64,000 nucleotides of DNA from Delftia acidovorans (GTDB lineage: Bacteria; Pseudomonadota; Gammaproteobacteria; Burkholderiales; Burkholderiaceae_C): the NCBI GenBank assembly GCA_031286585.1, contig JAITUC010000029.1, forward strand, positions 1 to 64,000, read 5' to 3'. Position 1 is the first letter of the stretch. The number at the start of each line of letters is the position of its first letter. The notes beneath the pieces are model-generated. The model was not told the origin of the DNA and searched no databases. It worked only from the letters and a program-made list of their open reading frames with translations. The translations under genes were made by a program, and so were the position numbers. This document shows positions 9,849 to 19,100 of the stretch, piece after piece.

Positions 9849-10139
9849 TTAGCTATCGTCTTCACGAATAGACGAGGGATGACGGCAAAGCGCCTCTACG
9901 CGAATATCCATAAAGGGATACAGCGGTAATCCCATTAAAATCTGATGCAGTTCTTCGGCATCTTTGACATCGAAAATACTCACATTGGCGTAAAGTCCCG
10001 CGACGCGCCAAATATGTCGCCATTTGCCTTCACGCTGCAATTGCTGCGAATAGGCTTTTTCGCGTTTTTTAATTTCATCCGCTTCGGCGGCAGGAAAACC
10101 GAGGGGAATATTGACGGTCATATCGACTTTAAATAGCAT
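9849..10139 (-). CDS. catC: Muconolactone delta-isomerase
   Basis: This 96-residue enzyme converts muconolactone to 3-oxoadipate enol-lactone, the third step of the catechol ortho-cleavage branch. Length and the start MLFKVDMTVNIP agree with the decameric CatC family. It lies 12 bases after catB. The enzyme for the next step, the enol-lactone hydrolase (PcaD/CatD), is not encoded in the window and must be elsewhere. Confidence 0.96.
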   Translation of the reverse strand: MLFKVDMTVNIPLGFPAAEADEIKKREKAYSQQLQREGKWRHIWRVAGLYANVSIFDVKDAEELHQILMGLPLYPFMDIRVEALCRHPSSIREDDS

Positions 10140-10151
10140 TATTTTCTCCTG

Positions 10152-11270
10152 TTATGCTTTACGGGTATAGAAGCGCAGTTTGTCTTCGTCCAATTCCACA
10201 CCGAGACCCGGCGTTTGCGGCAACACCACCTGGCCGTTGGCAAAAGTGAGCGGCACGCTGACAATATCGTCTTTCAGCAGCAGCGGGCCGAACATCTCGG
10301 TGCCCCACTGCAGCGGCAGCGTTGACCAGGCGTGCAGCGATGCGACGGTACCGACGGTGCCTTCCAACATGGTGCCGCCATACAGGCCAACCCCAGCCGC
10401 CTGCGCGACGCGGGCCAGCGCCAGCACGCTATTCGGTCCCCCGGCCTTGGCTATCTTCAGCGCATAAGCGCCAGTGAAGCCCTGCTGCGCCAGTTGATAG
10501 CCATCACCGGCGGTCGCCACCGCTTCATCGGCGAGGATCGCCGTTTCAATTTGCTGGCTCAGGCGCACCAGCGCGGCGTTGTCCTGCGCGCTGACCGGCT
10601 GTTCGATCAGATCAACGCCCATCGCCGCCAGTTCGCGGCAACCTTTCGCGCCGGTGGCGGCATCCCAGGCCTGGTTAACGTCAACGCGAATACTGGCGCG
10701 ATCGCCCAATGCTTCGACAATCGCGCGGGTATGACGCAGATCGGTGGCCAATTCGCGCGCGCCGATTTTCAGCTTGAAGGCCTGATGGCGACGTTCAGCC
10801 AACAGTTTCTCTCCTTCGGCGATATCTTTATCAGTATCGCCGCTCGCCAGCGTCCACAGCACCGGCAGCGACGTTTGCAGCGCGCCGCCGAGCAGCGCCG
10901 ACACCGGCAGACCTAAGGCTTTGCCCTGGACATCAAGCAGCGCGGTTTCAATCGCCGATTTCGCAAAGGTGTTGCCTTTAATCGCGTGGTTCATGCGGGC
11001 GGTCAGCGCATTCAGGTTATCGGCTGGCTGCCCTTTCAGCAGCGGCGTCAGGTAGTGGGTCAACGCTGAAGAAATCGCTTCCGGGCTTTCCACGCCGTAG
11101 CTCAGTCCGCCGATGGTGGTGGCCTCGCCGATGCCGCAAATACCATCGGAGCGGGTAATACGCACAATGACCAGCGTCTGGCAGCCCATAGTGGTCATCG
11201 ACAATTTATGTGGCCGGATGGTCGGCACATCCACGATCCAGCTCTCAACGCGTTCTACGGTCGCAGTCAT
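10152..11270 (-). CDS. catB: Muconate cycloisomerase
   Basis: This enolase-superfamily enzyme cyclises cis,cis-muconate to muconolactone. The 372-residue protein shows the superfamily signatures in order: KLKIG (general base region) near residue 160, VDVNQAW with a metal-ligand Asp, IEQPVS with a ligand Glu, LADEAV with a ligand Asp, and LKIAKAGG. The ATG at 11270 is preferred over an in-frame start at 11309 because it has AGGAAC upstream and begins the conserved MTATVERVESW region. It is the first gene of the catBCA-benABCD run and is divergent from an IclR-type regulator. Confidence 0.94.
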   Translation of the reverse strand: MTATVERVESWIVDVPTIRPHKLSMTTMGCQTLVIVRITRSDGICGIGEATTIGGLSYGVESPEAISSALTHYLTPLLKGQPADNLNALTARMNHAIKGNTFAKSAIETALLDVQGKALGLPVSALLGGALQTSLPVLWTLASGDTDKDIAEGEKLLAERRHQAFKLKIGARELATDLRHTRAIVEALGDRASIRVDVNQAWDAATGAKGCRELAAMGVDLIEQPVSAQDNAALVRLSQQIETAILADEAVATAGDGYQLAQQGFTGAYALKIAKAGGPNSVLALARVAQAAGVGLYGGTMLEGTVGTVASLHAWSTLPLQWGTEMFGPLLLKDDIVSVPLTFANGQVVLPQTPGLGVELDEDKLRFYTRKA

Positions 11271-11370
11271 TTTTTGTTCCTGGTGATAGGTATAACTTTT
11301 CGTACCCACATCTATAACGGGGATGTCTGTGCCTTTGACAATAGGGTCCAGCTAAGCGGATGGTCAACGG

Positions 11371-11398
11371 CGATAATCGAAATGTTGTGCGATTATCG
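11371..11398. promoter_or_regulatory. Inverted repeat, candidate operator between catB and the IclR regulator
   Basis: CGATAATCG (11371-11379) and CGATTATCG (11390-11398) are perfect reverse complements with centres 19 bases apart. Each is itself a near-palindrome. They lie in the 258-base divergent intergenic region, about 100 bases from the catB ATG. IclR-family activators of aromatic pathways such as PcaU and PobR bind repeated palindromic sites in comparable positions. Binding here is inference. Confidence 0.55.
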
Positions 11399-11528
11399 AC
11401 ACACTTGTTAAATTGCGGTTAATAATGTGATCGAGGTGGTAAAACAGGCACAATTCGGCACGACCCATTTTGCGCGCGGTATAGTGATGCCCCGCGAGCT
11501 TTGAATTGCAACGGAGAGGGATGCAGCA

Positions 11529-12326
11529 ATGAGCGACAATACCCCGACCACCCTGAGCGCCAGGCAGGCCGAGCACGATCCCAACTTTATGCTATCGCTG
11601 GCCCGCGGGCTGGAGGTGCTTAACGCCTTCACCCCGCAACGGCAACGGCTGACCATCTCGCAACTCAGTCAGAAAACGCAGATTTCCCGCGCCGCGGTGC
11701 GCCGCTGCCTGTACACCCTGGCGGCGTTAGGCATGGTGCATAGCCCGGACGGCCGCAGCTATGAACTGTTGCCGCGCGTACTGGCGGTCGGCCACGCGTA
11801 TCTGGCGGGGACGCCGCTGGCGAAAGTCGCGCAATCGGCGCTGGATAATCTCGGCAAGGCGTTGGGGGAAAGTTGTTCCGCCGCCACGCTTGATGGCGAC
11901 AACGTGTTATATATCGCCCGCGCGGCGGTCAACAATTTACTGAGCGTCGATTTAGGTCGCGGCAGCCGCCTGCCAGCCTGGACCACTTCGATGGGCCGCG
12001 TATTGCTCAGCGCGCTGCCGGAAGATCAGCTAGAAGTGACATTGTCACGAGCAAACCTGATTCGCTACACCCCGCACACCCTCTGCGATCTTGCCGCATT
12101 ACGCGCGGAAATCGCCAAAGTGAGGATGCAGGGTTATGCGCTGGCCGACCGGCAAATCGAAGTGGGATTATGTTCGCTGGCGGTACCGCTGCTGTCGCGC
12201 GGCGGCCAGGTGGTGGCGGCGCTCAACGTTGGCGTACCCGCCTCTGCGATGAGCGCGACGGCGCTGAAGGAGAAAGCCCTCGCCCCGCTGCGTCGCGCGG
12301 CGATGGAACTTTCTCTGCAACTGTAG
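11529..12326 (+). CDS. IclR-family transcriptional regulator, likely controller of cat/ben genes
   Basis: This 265-residue protein has an N-terminal winged helix-turn-helix (near residues 22-75, with TISQLSQKTQISRAAVRRCL) and a C-terminal IclR effector domain. It resembles the PcaR/PcaU/CatR branch used for beta-ketoadipate pathway control. It is divergent from catB, with a clear inverted repeat between them, so it is the natural candidate regulator for catBCA-benABCD, probably responding to muconate or a related acid. The effector is inferred. A GGAGAGGG ribosome site precedes the ATG. It converges on smvA with three bases between stop codons. Confidence 0.85.
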   Translation: MSDNTPTTLSARQAEHDPNFMLSLARGLEVLNAFTPQRQRLTISQLSQKTQISRAAVRRCLYTLAALGMVHSPDGRSYELLPRVLAVGHAYLAGTPLAKVAQSALDNLGKALGESCSAATLDGDNVLYIARAAVNNLLSVDLGRGSRLPAWTTSMGRVLLSALPEDQLEVTLSRANLIRYTPHTLCDLAALRAEIAKVRMQGYALADRQIEVGLCSLAVPLLSRGGQVVAALNVGVPASAMSATALKEKALAPLRRAAMELSLQL

Positions 12327-12329
12327 GAT

Positions 12330-13820
12330 TTACTGCGGCGTCGGCGTATTCGCCAGTCCGCGCCAGATGCCAACGGCCAGTAACAACAGTAGCGCCCCCG
12401 CCGTCGCCAGCGAGATGCTGTGGGCGCTGATAAAGGCCGTTTTCGCCGCGGCAATCAGTGAATCCGCCGGGATCGCCGGCAGCGATTGCGCCACTTTCAT
12501 GGCTTCGCCGATGGACGACGACGCTTGTACCGCCGCTTCGCCGCCAATCCCGGCAGGCAGCGCTATCGCCTGGCTGTAGCTGCGGGTCAGGATCAGGCCG
12601 AACAGCGCGATACCGAGTCCCGCGCCCAGTTCATAGGCCATCGTCTCAATGGCTCCCGCCGCCGAGGCTTTCTCTTTTGGCGCTGCCGCCATAATCGCGG
12701 ATGTCGAGGCCAGCAACGCGCTGGCGGCGCTAAAGCCGAGCAATGTCATCAACCCCCATGCCTGCCACTGCTGCGTACTGAAGTCGGTAATCGACAGACC
12801 GAGGAAACTGAAAGCGCTGAGCAGCATCCCGCCGGTCGCCACCTGGCGCAGCCCCAGTTTCGAAACCAACATCCCGGCAATCGGCCCGCTGAAGCCGCTG
12901 GCGACCATTACCGGCAGCATAAACAACCCGGCCTCAAACGGCGTCTTTTGATGGACGAACTGTAGCTCTTGCGCCATCAGCAACTCAAAGCCGACCAGCG
13001 TAATCAGCGCGGTCATCGCCATCATCACCCCGCTTAAAATAATACGATGGGTGAAAAGACGCATATCCACCATCGGCGTCGGCATCGACAGCTGTTTGCG
13101 GATAAACCAGGTCAGCATCGCCGCCCCGCTGATAGCCACCAGCGCGGTCAGCCATAGCGCCAGTTGGCCTTTTAACGCCGATTTCGCGCTGAATACCAGC
13201 ATCAGGATCGCCGCAATCAGGATCAGCGCCTGCAGCAGATTCAGCGGCTGCTCGCGACGCGCAGGCTGGCGCGGCACCACTCGCGCATTGATGGCGACCA
13301 CCAGCAACACGATCGGCACGTTGATCAGGAACACCGAGCCCCAGTAGAAATGCTCAAGCAACAGGCCGCCGACCAGCGGCCCAAACGCCGCGCCGCCGGA
13401 TCCGACCGCCGCCCACAATCCCAGCGCCATATTACGCTGGCTGGCTTGCGCGAAGGTACCGCGGATCCCGGCGAGCGTCGCCGGGACGATCATCGCCGCC
13501 CCCACCGCCAGCAACGCGCGGGAGAGAATCAGCGTTATCGCCGTTGGCGACAGCGCGGCGCACAGCGAAGCGACGCCAAAAATAGAACTGCCGAGCAGTA
13601 ATAAACGTTTGAAGCCGATTTTATCGCCTAATGCCCCCATCGGCAGGACCATACCGGCCATCACCAACGAGTAGATATCAATAATCCATAGCAGCTCATT
13701 GCCGCTGGTGCCCAGCGCCACGCTTAGCGTCGGCGCGGCAACATGCAGTACCGTCGCGTCAATCGCCACCGGGATATAAACCAACAAAATCGCCATCAGC
13801 GTTAACCATTGCCGAGACAT
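12330..13820 (-). CDS. smvA: MFS multidrug efflux pump SmvA
   Basis: This 496-residue, 14-helix DHA2-type major facilitator exports cationic compounds such as methyl viologen, acriflavine and quaternary biocides in Salmonella and Klebsiella. Sequence character (start MSRQWLTLMAILLVY, then a DATVLHVA motif in the first helix) fits SmvA. The ATG at 13820 is chosen because GAGGA lies eight bases upstream; a TTG at 13835 would overlap that site. A TetR-family gene is divergent from it, the arrangement known in Klebsiella for the smvA-smvR pair linked to chlorhexidine tolerance. Confidence 0.88.
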   Translation of the reverse strand: MSRQWLTLMAILLVYIPVAIDATVLHVAAPTLSVALGTSGNELLWIIDIYSLVMAGMVLPMGALGDKIGFKRLLLLGSSIFGVASLCAALSPTAITLILSRALLAVGAAMIVPATLAGIRGTFAQASQRNMALGLWAAVGSGGAAFGPLVGGLLLEHFYWGSVFLINVPIVLLVVAINARVVPRQPARREQPLNLLQALILIAAILMLVFSAKSALKGQLALWLTALVAISGAAMLTWFIRKQLSMPTPMVDMRLFTHRIILSGVMMAMTALITLVGFELLMAQELQFVHQKTPFEAGLFMLPVMVASGFSGPIAGMLVSKLGLRQVATGGMLLSAFSFLGLSITDFSTQQWQAWGLMTLLGFSAASALLASTSAIMAAAPKEKASAAGAIETMAYELGAGLGIALFGLILTRSYSQAIALPAGIGGEAAVQASSSIGEAMKVAQSLPAIPADSLIAAAKTAFISAHSISLATAGALLLLLAVGIWRGLANTPTPQ

Positions 13821-13844
13821 ACAACTTTTCCTCAATTTTTTAAA

Positions 13845-13898
13845 TTGGACACGCGTCCAGAATTGCGATCCTGCCGGATTGTTGAACGCCTGTCCAAC
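13845..13898. promoter_or_regulatory. Two matching operator-like sites between smvA and smvR
   Basis: TTGGACACGCGTCCAG at 13845-13860 and the reverse complement of 13881-13898 (GTTGGACAGGCGTTCAAC) share the core TTGGACA-GCGT-CA, and both are near-palindromes. They lie in the 121-base divergent promoter region. TetR-family repressors typically bind such palindromes, so these are candidate SmvR operators. Confidence 0.6.
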
Positions 13899-13941
13899 TT
13901 TTTGTTACCATGATGTCACCCCCTCTTTGCCGCAGGTCGTT

Positions 13942-14523
13942 ATGCACTATTTAAATCGGGAAGCACGTCGGGAAGTTATTATGCAGGCCGCCATGCGGGT
14001 GGCGCTTAACGGCGGTTTCAGCGCGATGACCGTACGCCAGATCGCCAGCGAAGCCGGCGTCGCCGCAGGGCAACTGCACCACCACTTTGCCTCGACCGGC
14101 GAGCTTAAAGCTCAGGCTTTTATTCGTTTGATCCGCGAAATGCTTGATATTCAGCTGCTGACTGACGAAGCCAGCTGGAGCGAACGCTTATTCTCGTTAC
14201 TCGGCAGCGAAGATGGTCGTCTCGATCCCTACATCCGCCTGTGGCGGGAAGCGCAGATTTTGTCCGATAGCGACGACGAGGTTAAAGCCGCCTACCTGCT
14301 CACCATGACCATGTGGCATGACGAAACGGTGACGGCTATTACGCGCGGCGCCGAGGCTGGCGAGTTTCAGCCGCAGGATACGGCGGAAAATATCGCCTGG
14401 CGGCTGATAGCCCTGGTCTGCGGGCTGGATGGCATTTATGCGCTGGGGATGAAGGCGATTGACGATGCGGCGTTTACACGCTATATACAATATTATATAG
14501 CGATAGAACTCCCCCAGATATAA
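13942..14523 (+). CDS. smvR: TetR-family repressor SmvR
   Basis: This 193-residue protein has a TetR helix-turn-helix near residues 10-55 (TVRQIASEAGVAAGQLHHHF) and a variable ligand-binding C-terminus. The divergent gene is smvA, and in Klebsiella the TetR gene in this place (SmvR) represses the pump; loss of SmvR raises chlorhexidine tolerance. The ATG at 13942 begins MHYLNREARREVIMQAAMRV and follows CGCAGGTCGTT; an upstream in-frame ATG at 13879 would lie inside the operator region. The frame is intact here. Confidence 0.88.
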   Translation: MHYLNREARREVIMQAAMRVALNGGFSAMTVRQIASEAGVAAGQLHHHFASTGELKAQAFIRLIREMLDIQLLTDEASWSERLFSLLGSEDGRLDPYIRLWREAQILSDSDDEVKAAYLLTMTMWHDETVTAITRGAEAGEFQPQDTAENIAWRLIALVCGLDGIYALGMKAIDDAAFTRYIQYYIAIELPQI

Positions 14524-14615
14524 TTTACATTTAGTAACAATTAACCCCCACACATTCACTACGTGATTCCTTTCACGTGTCGATTCTTATCTATTCTTCA
14601 AACAATACAATAATT

Positions 14616-14663
14616 AAAAACAGCCGACCCACTCTGACCACCTCCTCATAATCAGCTGTTTTT
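14616..14663 (+). terminator. Stem-loop after smvR / before narU
   Basis: AAAAACAGC (14616-14624) and GCTGTTTTT (14655-14663) are perfect nine-base complements enclosing a 30-base loop in the 183-base gap upstream of narU. The T-run at the 3' arm suggests termination of smvR transcripts, but the loop is long and the narU promoter must also lie near here. Nothing else in the gap is recognisable. Confidence 0.4.
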
Positions 14664-14706
14664 GCTTATTTATCTTTTTCATTTCGTGCACTTTAGCGAG
14701 GGTGTT

Positions 14707-16095
14707 ATGTCGATAGAAAATGATAAGAAGAATCATTATCTCCTGGAGGATTGGCGACCGGAAAATGAAGCGTTCTGGGAAAATAAAGGAAAAGCGATTG
14801 CGCGCAGGAACCTGTGGATTTCCGTCTTCTGTCTATTACTCGCTTTCTGTGTCTGGATGTTATTTAGCGCCGTAGCGGTCAATCTGAATAAAGTCGGCTT
14901 TAATTTCACCACCGATCAACTGTTTTTATTAACGGCGCTACCGTCGCTATCCGGGGCAATATTACGCGTGCCCTATTCATTCATGGTGCCAATGCTCGGC
15001 GGGCGCTACTGGACGGTGATCAGCACCGTCATTTTAGTGATCCCCTGCCTGTGGCTAGGCATCGCGGTGCAAAATCCGGCCACCCCGTACGAAGTGTTTA
15101 TCATCATTTCCCTGCTCTGCGGTTTTGCCGGCGCCAACTTCGCCTCGAGCATGGGCAACATTAGCTTCTTCTTCCCGAAAGCGAAACAAGGCAGCGCGCT
15201 GGGCATCAACGGCGGCCTCGGTAACCTCGGCGTCAGCGTGATGCAGCTGGTCTCGCCGATTTTTGTCTTCCTGCCGGTGTTCACTTTCCTTGGCGTACGC
15301 GGCGTCGAACAGCCGGGCGGCGCGATGTTATGGCTTGGCAACTCGCCGCTGCTGTGGGTGCCGCTGCTGGTCATCGCCACCGTCTTCGCCTGGTTTGGCA
15401 TGAACGATATCGCCAGTTCGAAAGCGTCGATTCGCGATCAGCTGCCGGTGCTTAAACGCCCGCATATGTGGCTGTTAAGTCTGCTGTATCTGGCAACCTT
15501 CGGTTCATTTATCGGTTTTTCCGCCGGTTTTGCCATGCTGGCGAAAACCCAGTTCCCGGATGTCGATATTCTGAAACTGGCCTTCTTTGGCCCATTCATC
15601 GGCGCGTTGGCGCGCTCGTTTGGCGGGATCATTTCCGACCGTCTGGGCGGCGTGCGGGTGACATTGGTCAACTTCGTCCTGATGGCGCTGTTTACCGGCC
15701 TGTTATTCCTGACCCTTCCCGGCTCCGGTTCCGGCAGCTTCTTCGCCTTCTACGTGGTGTTTATGGGCCTGTTCTTAACCGCCGGTCTCGGCAGCGGCTC
15801 AACCTTCCAGATGATCGCGGTGATCTTCCGCCAGCTCACCATTGATAGCGTGAAAAAACGCGGCGGCAGCGATGAAGAGGCCCAGCATGAGGCGGTAACC
15901 GATACCGCCGCCGCGCTTGGTTTTATCGCCGCTATCGGCGCCATCGGCGGTTTCTTCATTCCAAAAGCCTTCGGCACCTCACTGGCGATGACCGGTTCGC
16001 CGGTCGGCGCGATGAAAGTGTTTTTTGTGTTCTACGTTGTTTGCGTGCTGGTCACCTGGTTGGTCTACGGTCGCCGCAAACCGTCCGCTAAATAA
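14707..16095 (+). CDS. narU: Nitrate/nitrite transporter NarU
   Basis: This 462-residue NNP-family MFS protein has 12 predicted helices. The nitrate signature stretches are visible, for example GFAGANFASSMGNISFFFP near residue 150 and GLGSGSTFQM near residue 360. It follows E. coli NarU almost throughout, and like NarU it lies directly upstream of narZYWV. It imports nitrate and exchanges it for nitrite in the inner membrane. The ATG at 14707 is supported by GAGGG seven bases upstream; a longer frame from 14662 begins inside the preceding stem-loop. In E. coli narU and narZ are low-level and stationary-phase (RpoS) controlled. Confidence 0.93.
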   Translation: MSIENDKKNHYLLEDWRPENEAFWENKGKAIARRNLWISVFCLLLAFCVWMLFSAVAVNLNKVGFNFTTDQLFLLTALPSLSGAILRVPYSFMVPMLGGRYWTVISTVILVIPCLWLGIAVQNPATPYEVFIIISLLCGFAGANFASSMGNISFFFPKAKQGSALGINGGLGNLGVSVMQLVSPIFVFLPVFTFLGVRGVEQPGGAMLWLGNSPLLWVPLLVIATVFAWFGMNDIASSKASIRDQLPVLKRPHMWLLSLLYLATFGSFIGFSAGFAMLAKTQFPDVDILKLAFFGPFIGALARSFGGIISDRLGGVRVTLVNFVLMALFTGLLFLTLPGSGSGSFFAFYVVFMGLFLTAGLGSGSTFQMIAVIFRQLTIDSVKKRGGSDEEAQHEAVTDTAAALGFIAAIGAIGGFFIPKAFGTSLAMTGSPVGAMKVFFVFYVVCVLVTWLVYGRRKPSAK

Positions 16096-16120
16096 GAATA
16101 AACGACGAAGCAATGTAACC

Positions 16121-16140
16121 ACGGGGGAGTCATCCCCCGT
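16121..16140 (+). other. Hairpin between narU and narZ
   Basis: ACGGGGG (16121-16127) pairs with CCCCCGT (16134-16140) across a six-base loop. The stem ends just before AGGAG, the narZ ribosome site. It has no following T-run, so an effect on mRNA stability or on access to the narZ ribosome site is likelier than termination. Confidence 0.5.
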
Positions 16141-16152
16141 CAGGAGAATGTC

Positions 16153-19100
16153 ATGAGCAAACTACTGGATCGCTTTCGCTACTTTAAGCAGAAAGGCGAG
16201 ACCTTTGCCAACGGTCACGGTCAGGTCTACGACAATAACCGGGACTGGGAAGATAGCTACCGTCAACGCTGGCAATTCGACAAAATAGTCCGCTCCACGC
16301 ACGGCGTGAACTGTACAGGCTCATGCAGCTGGAAGATTTACGTTAAAAACGGGCTGGTCACCTGGGAAACCCAACAGACCGATTATCCGCGCACTCGCCC
16401 GGACCTGCCGAACCACGAACCTCGCGGTTGCCCACGCGGCGCCAGCTACTCCTGGTACCTATACAGCGCCAATCGCCTGAAATATCCGCTGGCGCGCAAG
16501 CGGCTGATCGAGCTATGGCGCGAGGCGCTGGCGCAGCATCCCGATCCGGTGCAGGCGTGGGATAGCATCATGCAGGATCCGCTGAAGACCCGCAGCTATA
16601 AACAGGCGCGCGGCAAAGGCGGTTTTATTCGTTCGAGCTGGAAAGAGCTGAACCAGCTGATCGCCGCGGCCAACGTCTGGACGATTAAAAACTACGGCCC
16701 CGACCGCGTGGCTGGTTTCTCGCCGATCCCGGCCATGTCGATGGTCTCTTATGCCGCCGGTACCCGCTATTTATCACTGATTGGCGGCACCTGTCTGAGC
16801 TTCTATGACTGGTACTGCGACCTGCCGCCCGCCTCGCCGATGACCTGGGGCGAACAGACGGATGTGCCGGAGTCCGCCGACTGGTACAACTCCAGCTACA
16901 TCATCGCCTGGGGCTCTAACGTCCCGCAGACCCGTACCCCGGACGCCCACTTCTTTACCGAAGTGCGCTACAAAGGCACCAAAACCATCGCCATCACCCC
17001 GGACTATTCGGAAGTCGCCAAACTTTGCGACCAGTGGCTGGCGCCGAAGCAAGGCACCGACAGCGCCCTGGCGATGGCGATGGGCCATGTGATCCTCAAA
17101 GCCTTCCACCTCGATAACCCGAGCGACTACTTCCTCAACTATTGCCGTACTTACACCGACATGCCGATGCTGGTGATGCTCGATCGCCGCGACGACGGCA
17201 GCTACGTACCGGGCCGCATGCTGCGCGCCTCCGACCTGCTTAACGGCCTGGGCGAAAGCAATAACCCGGAATGGAAAACCGTCGCTTACAACGCCAACGG
17301 CGAACTGGTCGCGCCAAATGGCTCCATCGGCTTCCGCTGGGGGGAGAAAGGCAAATGGAACCTCGAGCAACTGGCGGACGGCAAAGACGTTGAGCTGGCA
17401 CTGTCGCTTCTGGATATTCGCGATAGCGTGGTGTCGGTCGGCTTCCCCTACTTCGGCGGCAACGAAAACCCGCACTTCCGCAGCGTGAAACAAGAGCCGG
17501 TCACCCTTCATCAGCTCCCGGCAAAGCAACTGCCGCTGGCCAATGGCGAAAATGGCCTGGTGGTGAGCGTGTACGACCTGGTATTGGCTAACTACGGTTT
17601 GGATCGCGGCCTTGACGACGCCAATGCGGCGAAAGACTTCGCCGAAGTCAAAGCCTATACCCCGGCGTGGGCCGAGCAGATCACCGGCGTGCCGCGTCAG
17701 CATATTGAACAGATCGCGCGCGAATTCGCCGATACGGCGCATAAAACCCATGGCCGTTCCATGATTATCCTCGGCGCCGGTGTTAACCACTGGTACCACA
17801 TGGACATGAACTACCGCGGGATGATCAACATGCTGGTATTCTGCGGCTGCGTCGGCCAGAGCGGCGGCGGCTGGTCGCACTACGTCGGCCAGGAGAAGCT
17901 GCGCCCGCAAACCGGCTGGCTGCCGCTGGCGTTCGCGCTGGACTGGAACCGCCCGCCGCGGCAGATGAACAGTACCTCTTATTTCTACAACCACGCCAGC
18001 CAGTGGCGCTATGAGAAACTGACCGCTCAGGAGCTGCTGTCGCCGCTGGCCGACGCCAGCAAATTCAGCGGCCACCTGATCGATTTCAACGTTCGCGCCG
18101 AGCGTATGGGCTGGCTGCCTTCCGCGCCGCAGCTGAACGTTAACCCGCTGACTATCAAGCAGCAGGCCGACGCCGCGGGGCTATCGCCAGCCGAGTTCAC
18201 CGCCCAGTCGTTAAAATCCGGGGCGGTTCGCTTTGCCGCCGAGCAGCCGGATAGCGGTAAAAACCACCCGCGCAACCTGTTTATCTGGCGTTCGAACCTG
18301 CTGGGATCGTCCGGTAAGGGTCACGAGTACATGCTGAAGTATCTGCTCGGTACCGATAACGGCATTCAGGGGGAAGAGTTCGGTTCCACCGATGACGTGA
18401 AGCCGGAAGAAGTCGAGTGGCAGACCGCGGCGATCGAGGGCAAGCTCGATCTGCTGGTGACGCTGGATTTCCGCATGTCCAGTACCTGCCTGTTCTCCGA
18501 TATCGTCCTGCCGACCGCTACCTGGTACGAAAAAGACGATATGAACACCTCGGATATGCACCCGTTTATCCACCCGCTTTCCGCCGCCGTCGACCCGGCC
18601 TGGGAGGCCAAAAGCGACTGGGAGATCTACAAGGACATCGCCAAAACCTTCTCTGAAGTGTGCGTCGGCCATCTCGATAAAGAGACCGATGTGGTGCTGG
18701 TGCCGCTGCAGCATGATTCCCCGGGCGAGCTGGCGCAGCCGTTCGACGTCCTCGACTGGCGTAAAGGCGAATGCGACCTGATCCCGGGGAAAACCGCGCC
18801 GTCGATTGCGCTGGTAGAACGCGACTACCCGGCCACCTGGGAGCGCTTCACTTCACTGGGGCCACTGCTCGATAAGCTTGGCAACGGCGGAAAAGGCATT
18901 TCGTGGAATACGCAAACCGAAGTCGATTTCCTCGGCAAACTTAACTACGTCAAACTCGATGGCCCGGCGAAAGGTCGCCCGCGGATCGACACCGCCATCG
19001 ACGCCACTGAAGTGATTTTGAGCCTCGCGCCGGAGACCAACGGCCAGGTGGCGGTAAAAGCCTGGGAAGCGTTGGGCGAATTCACCGGCCGCGACCATAC

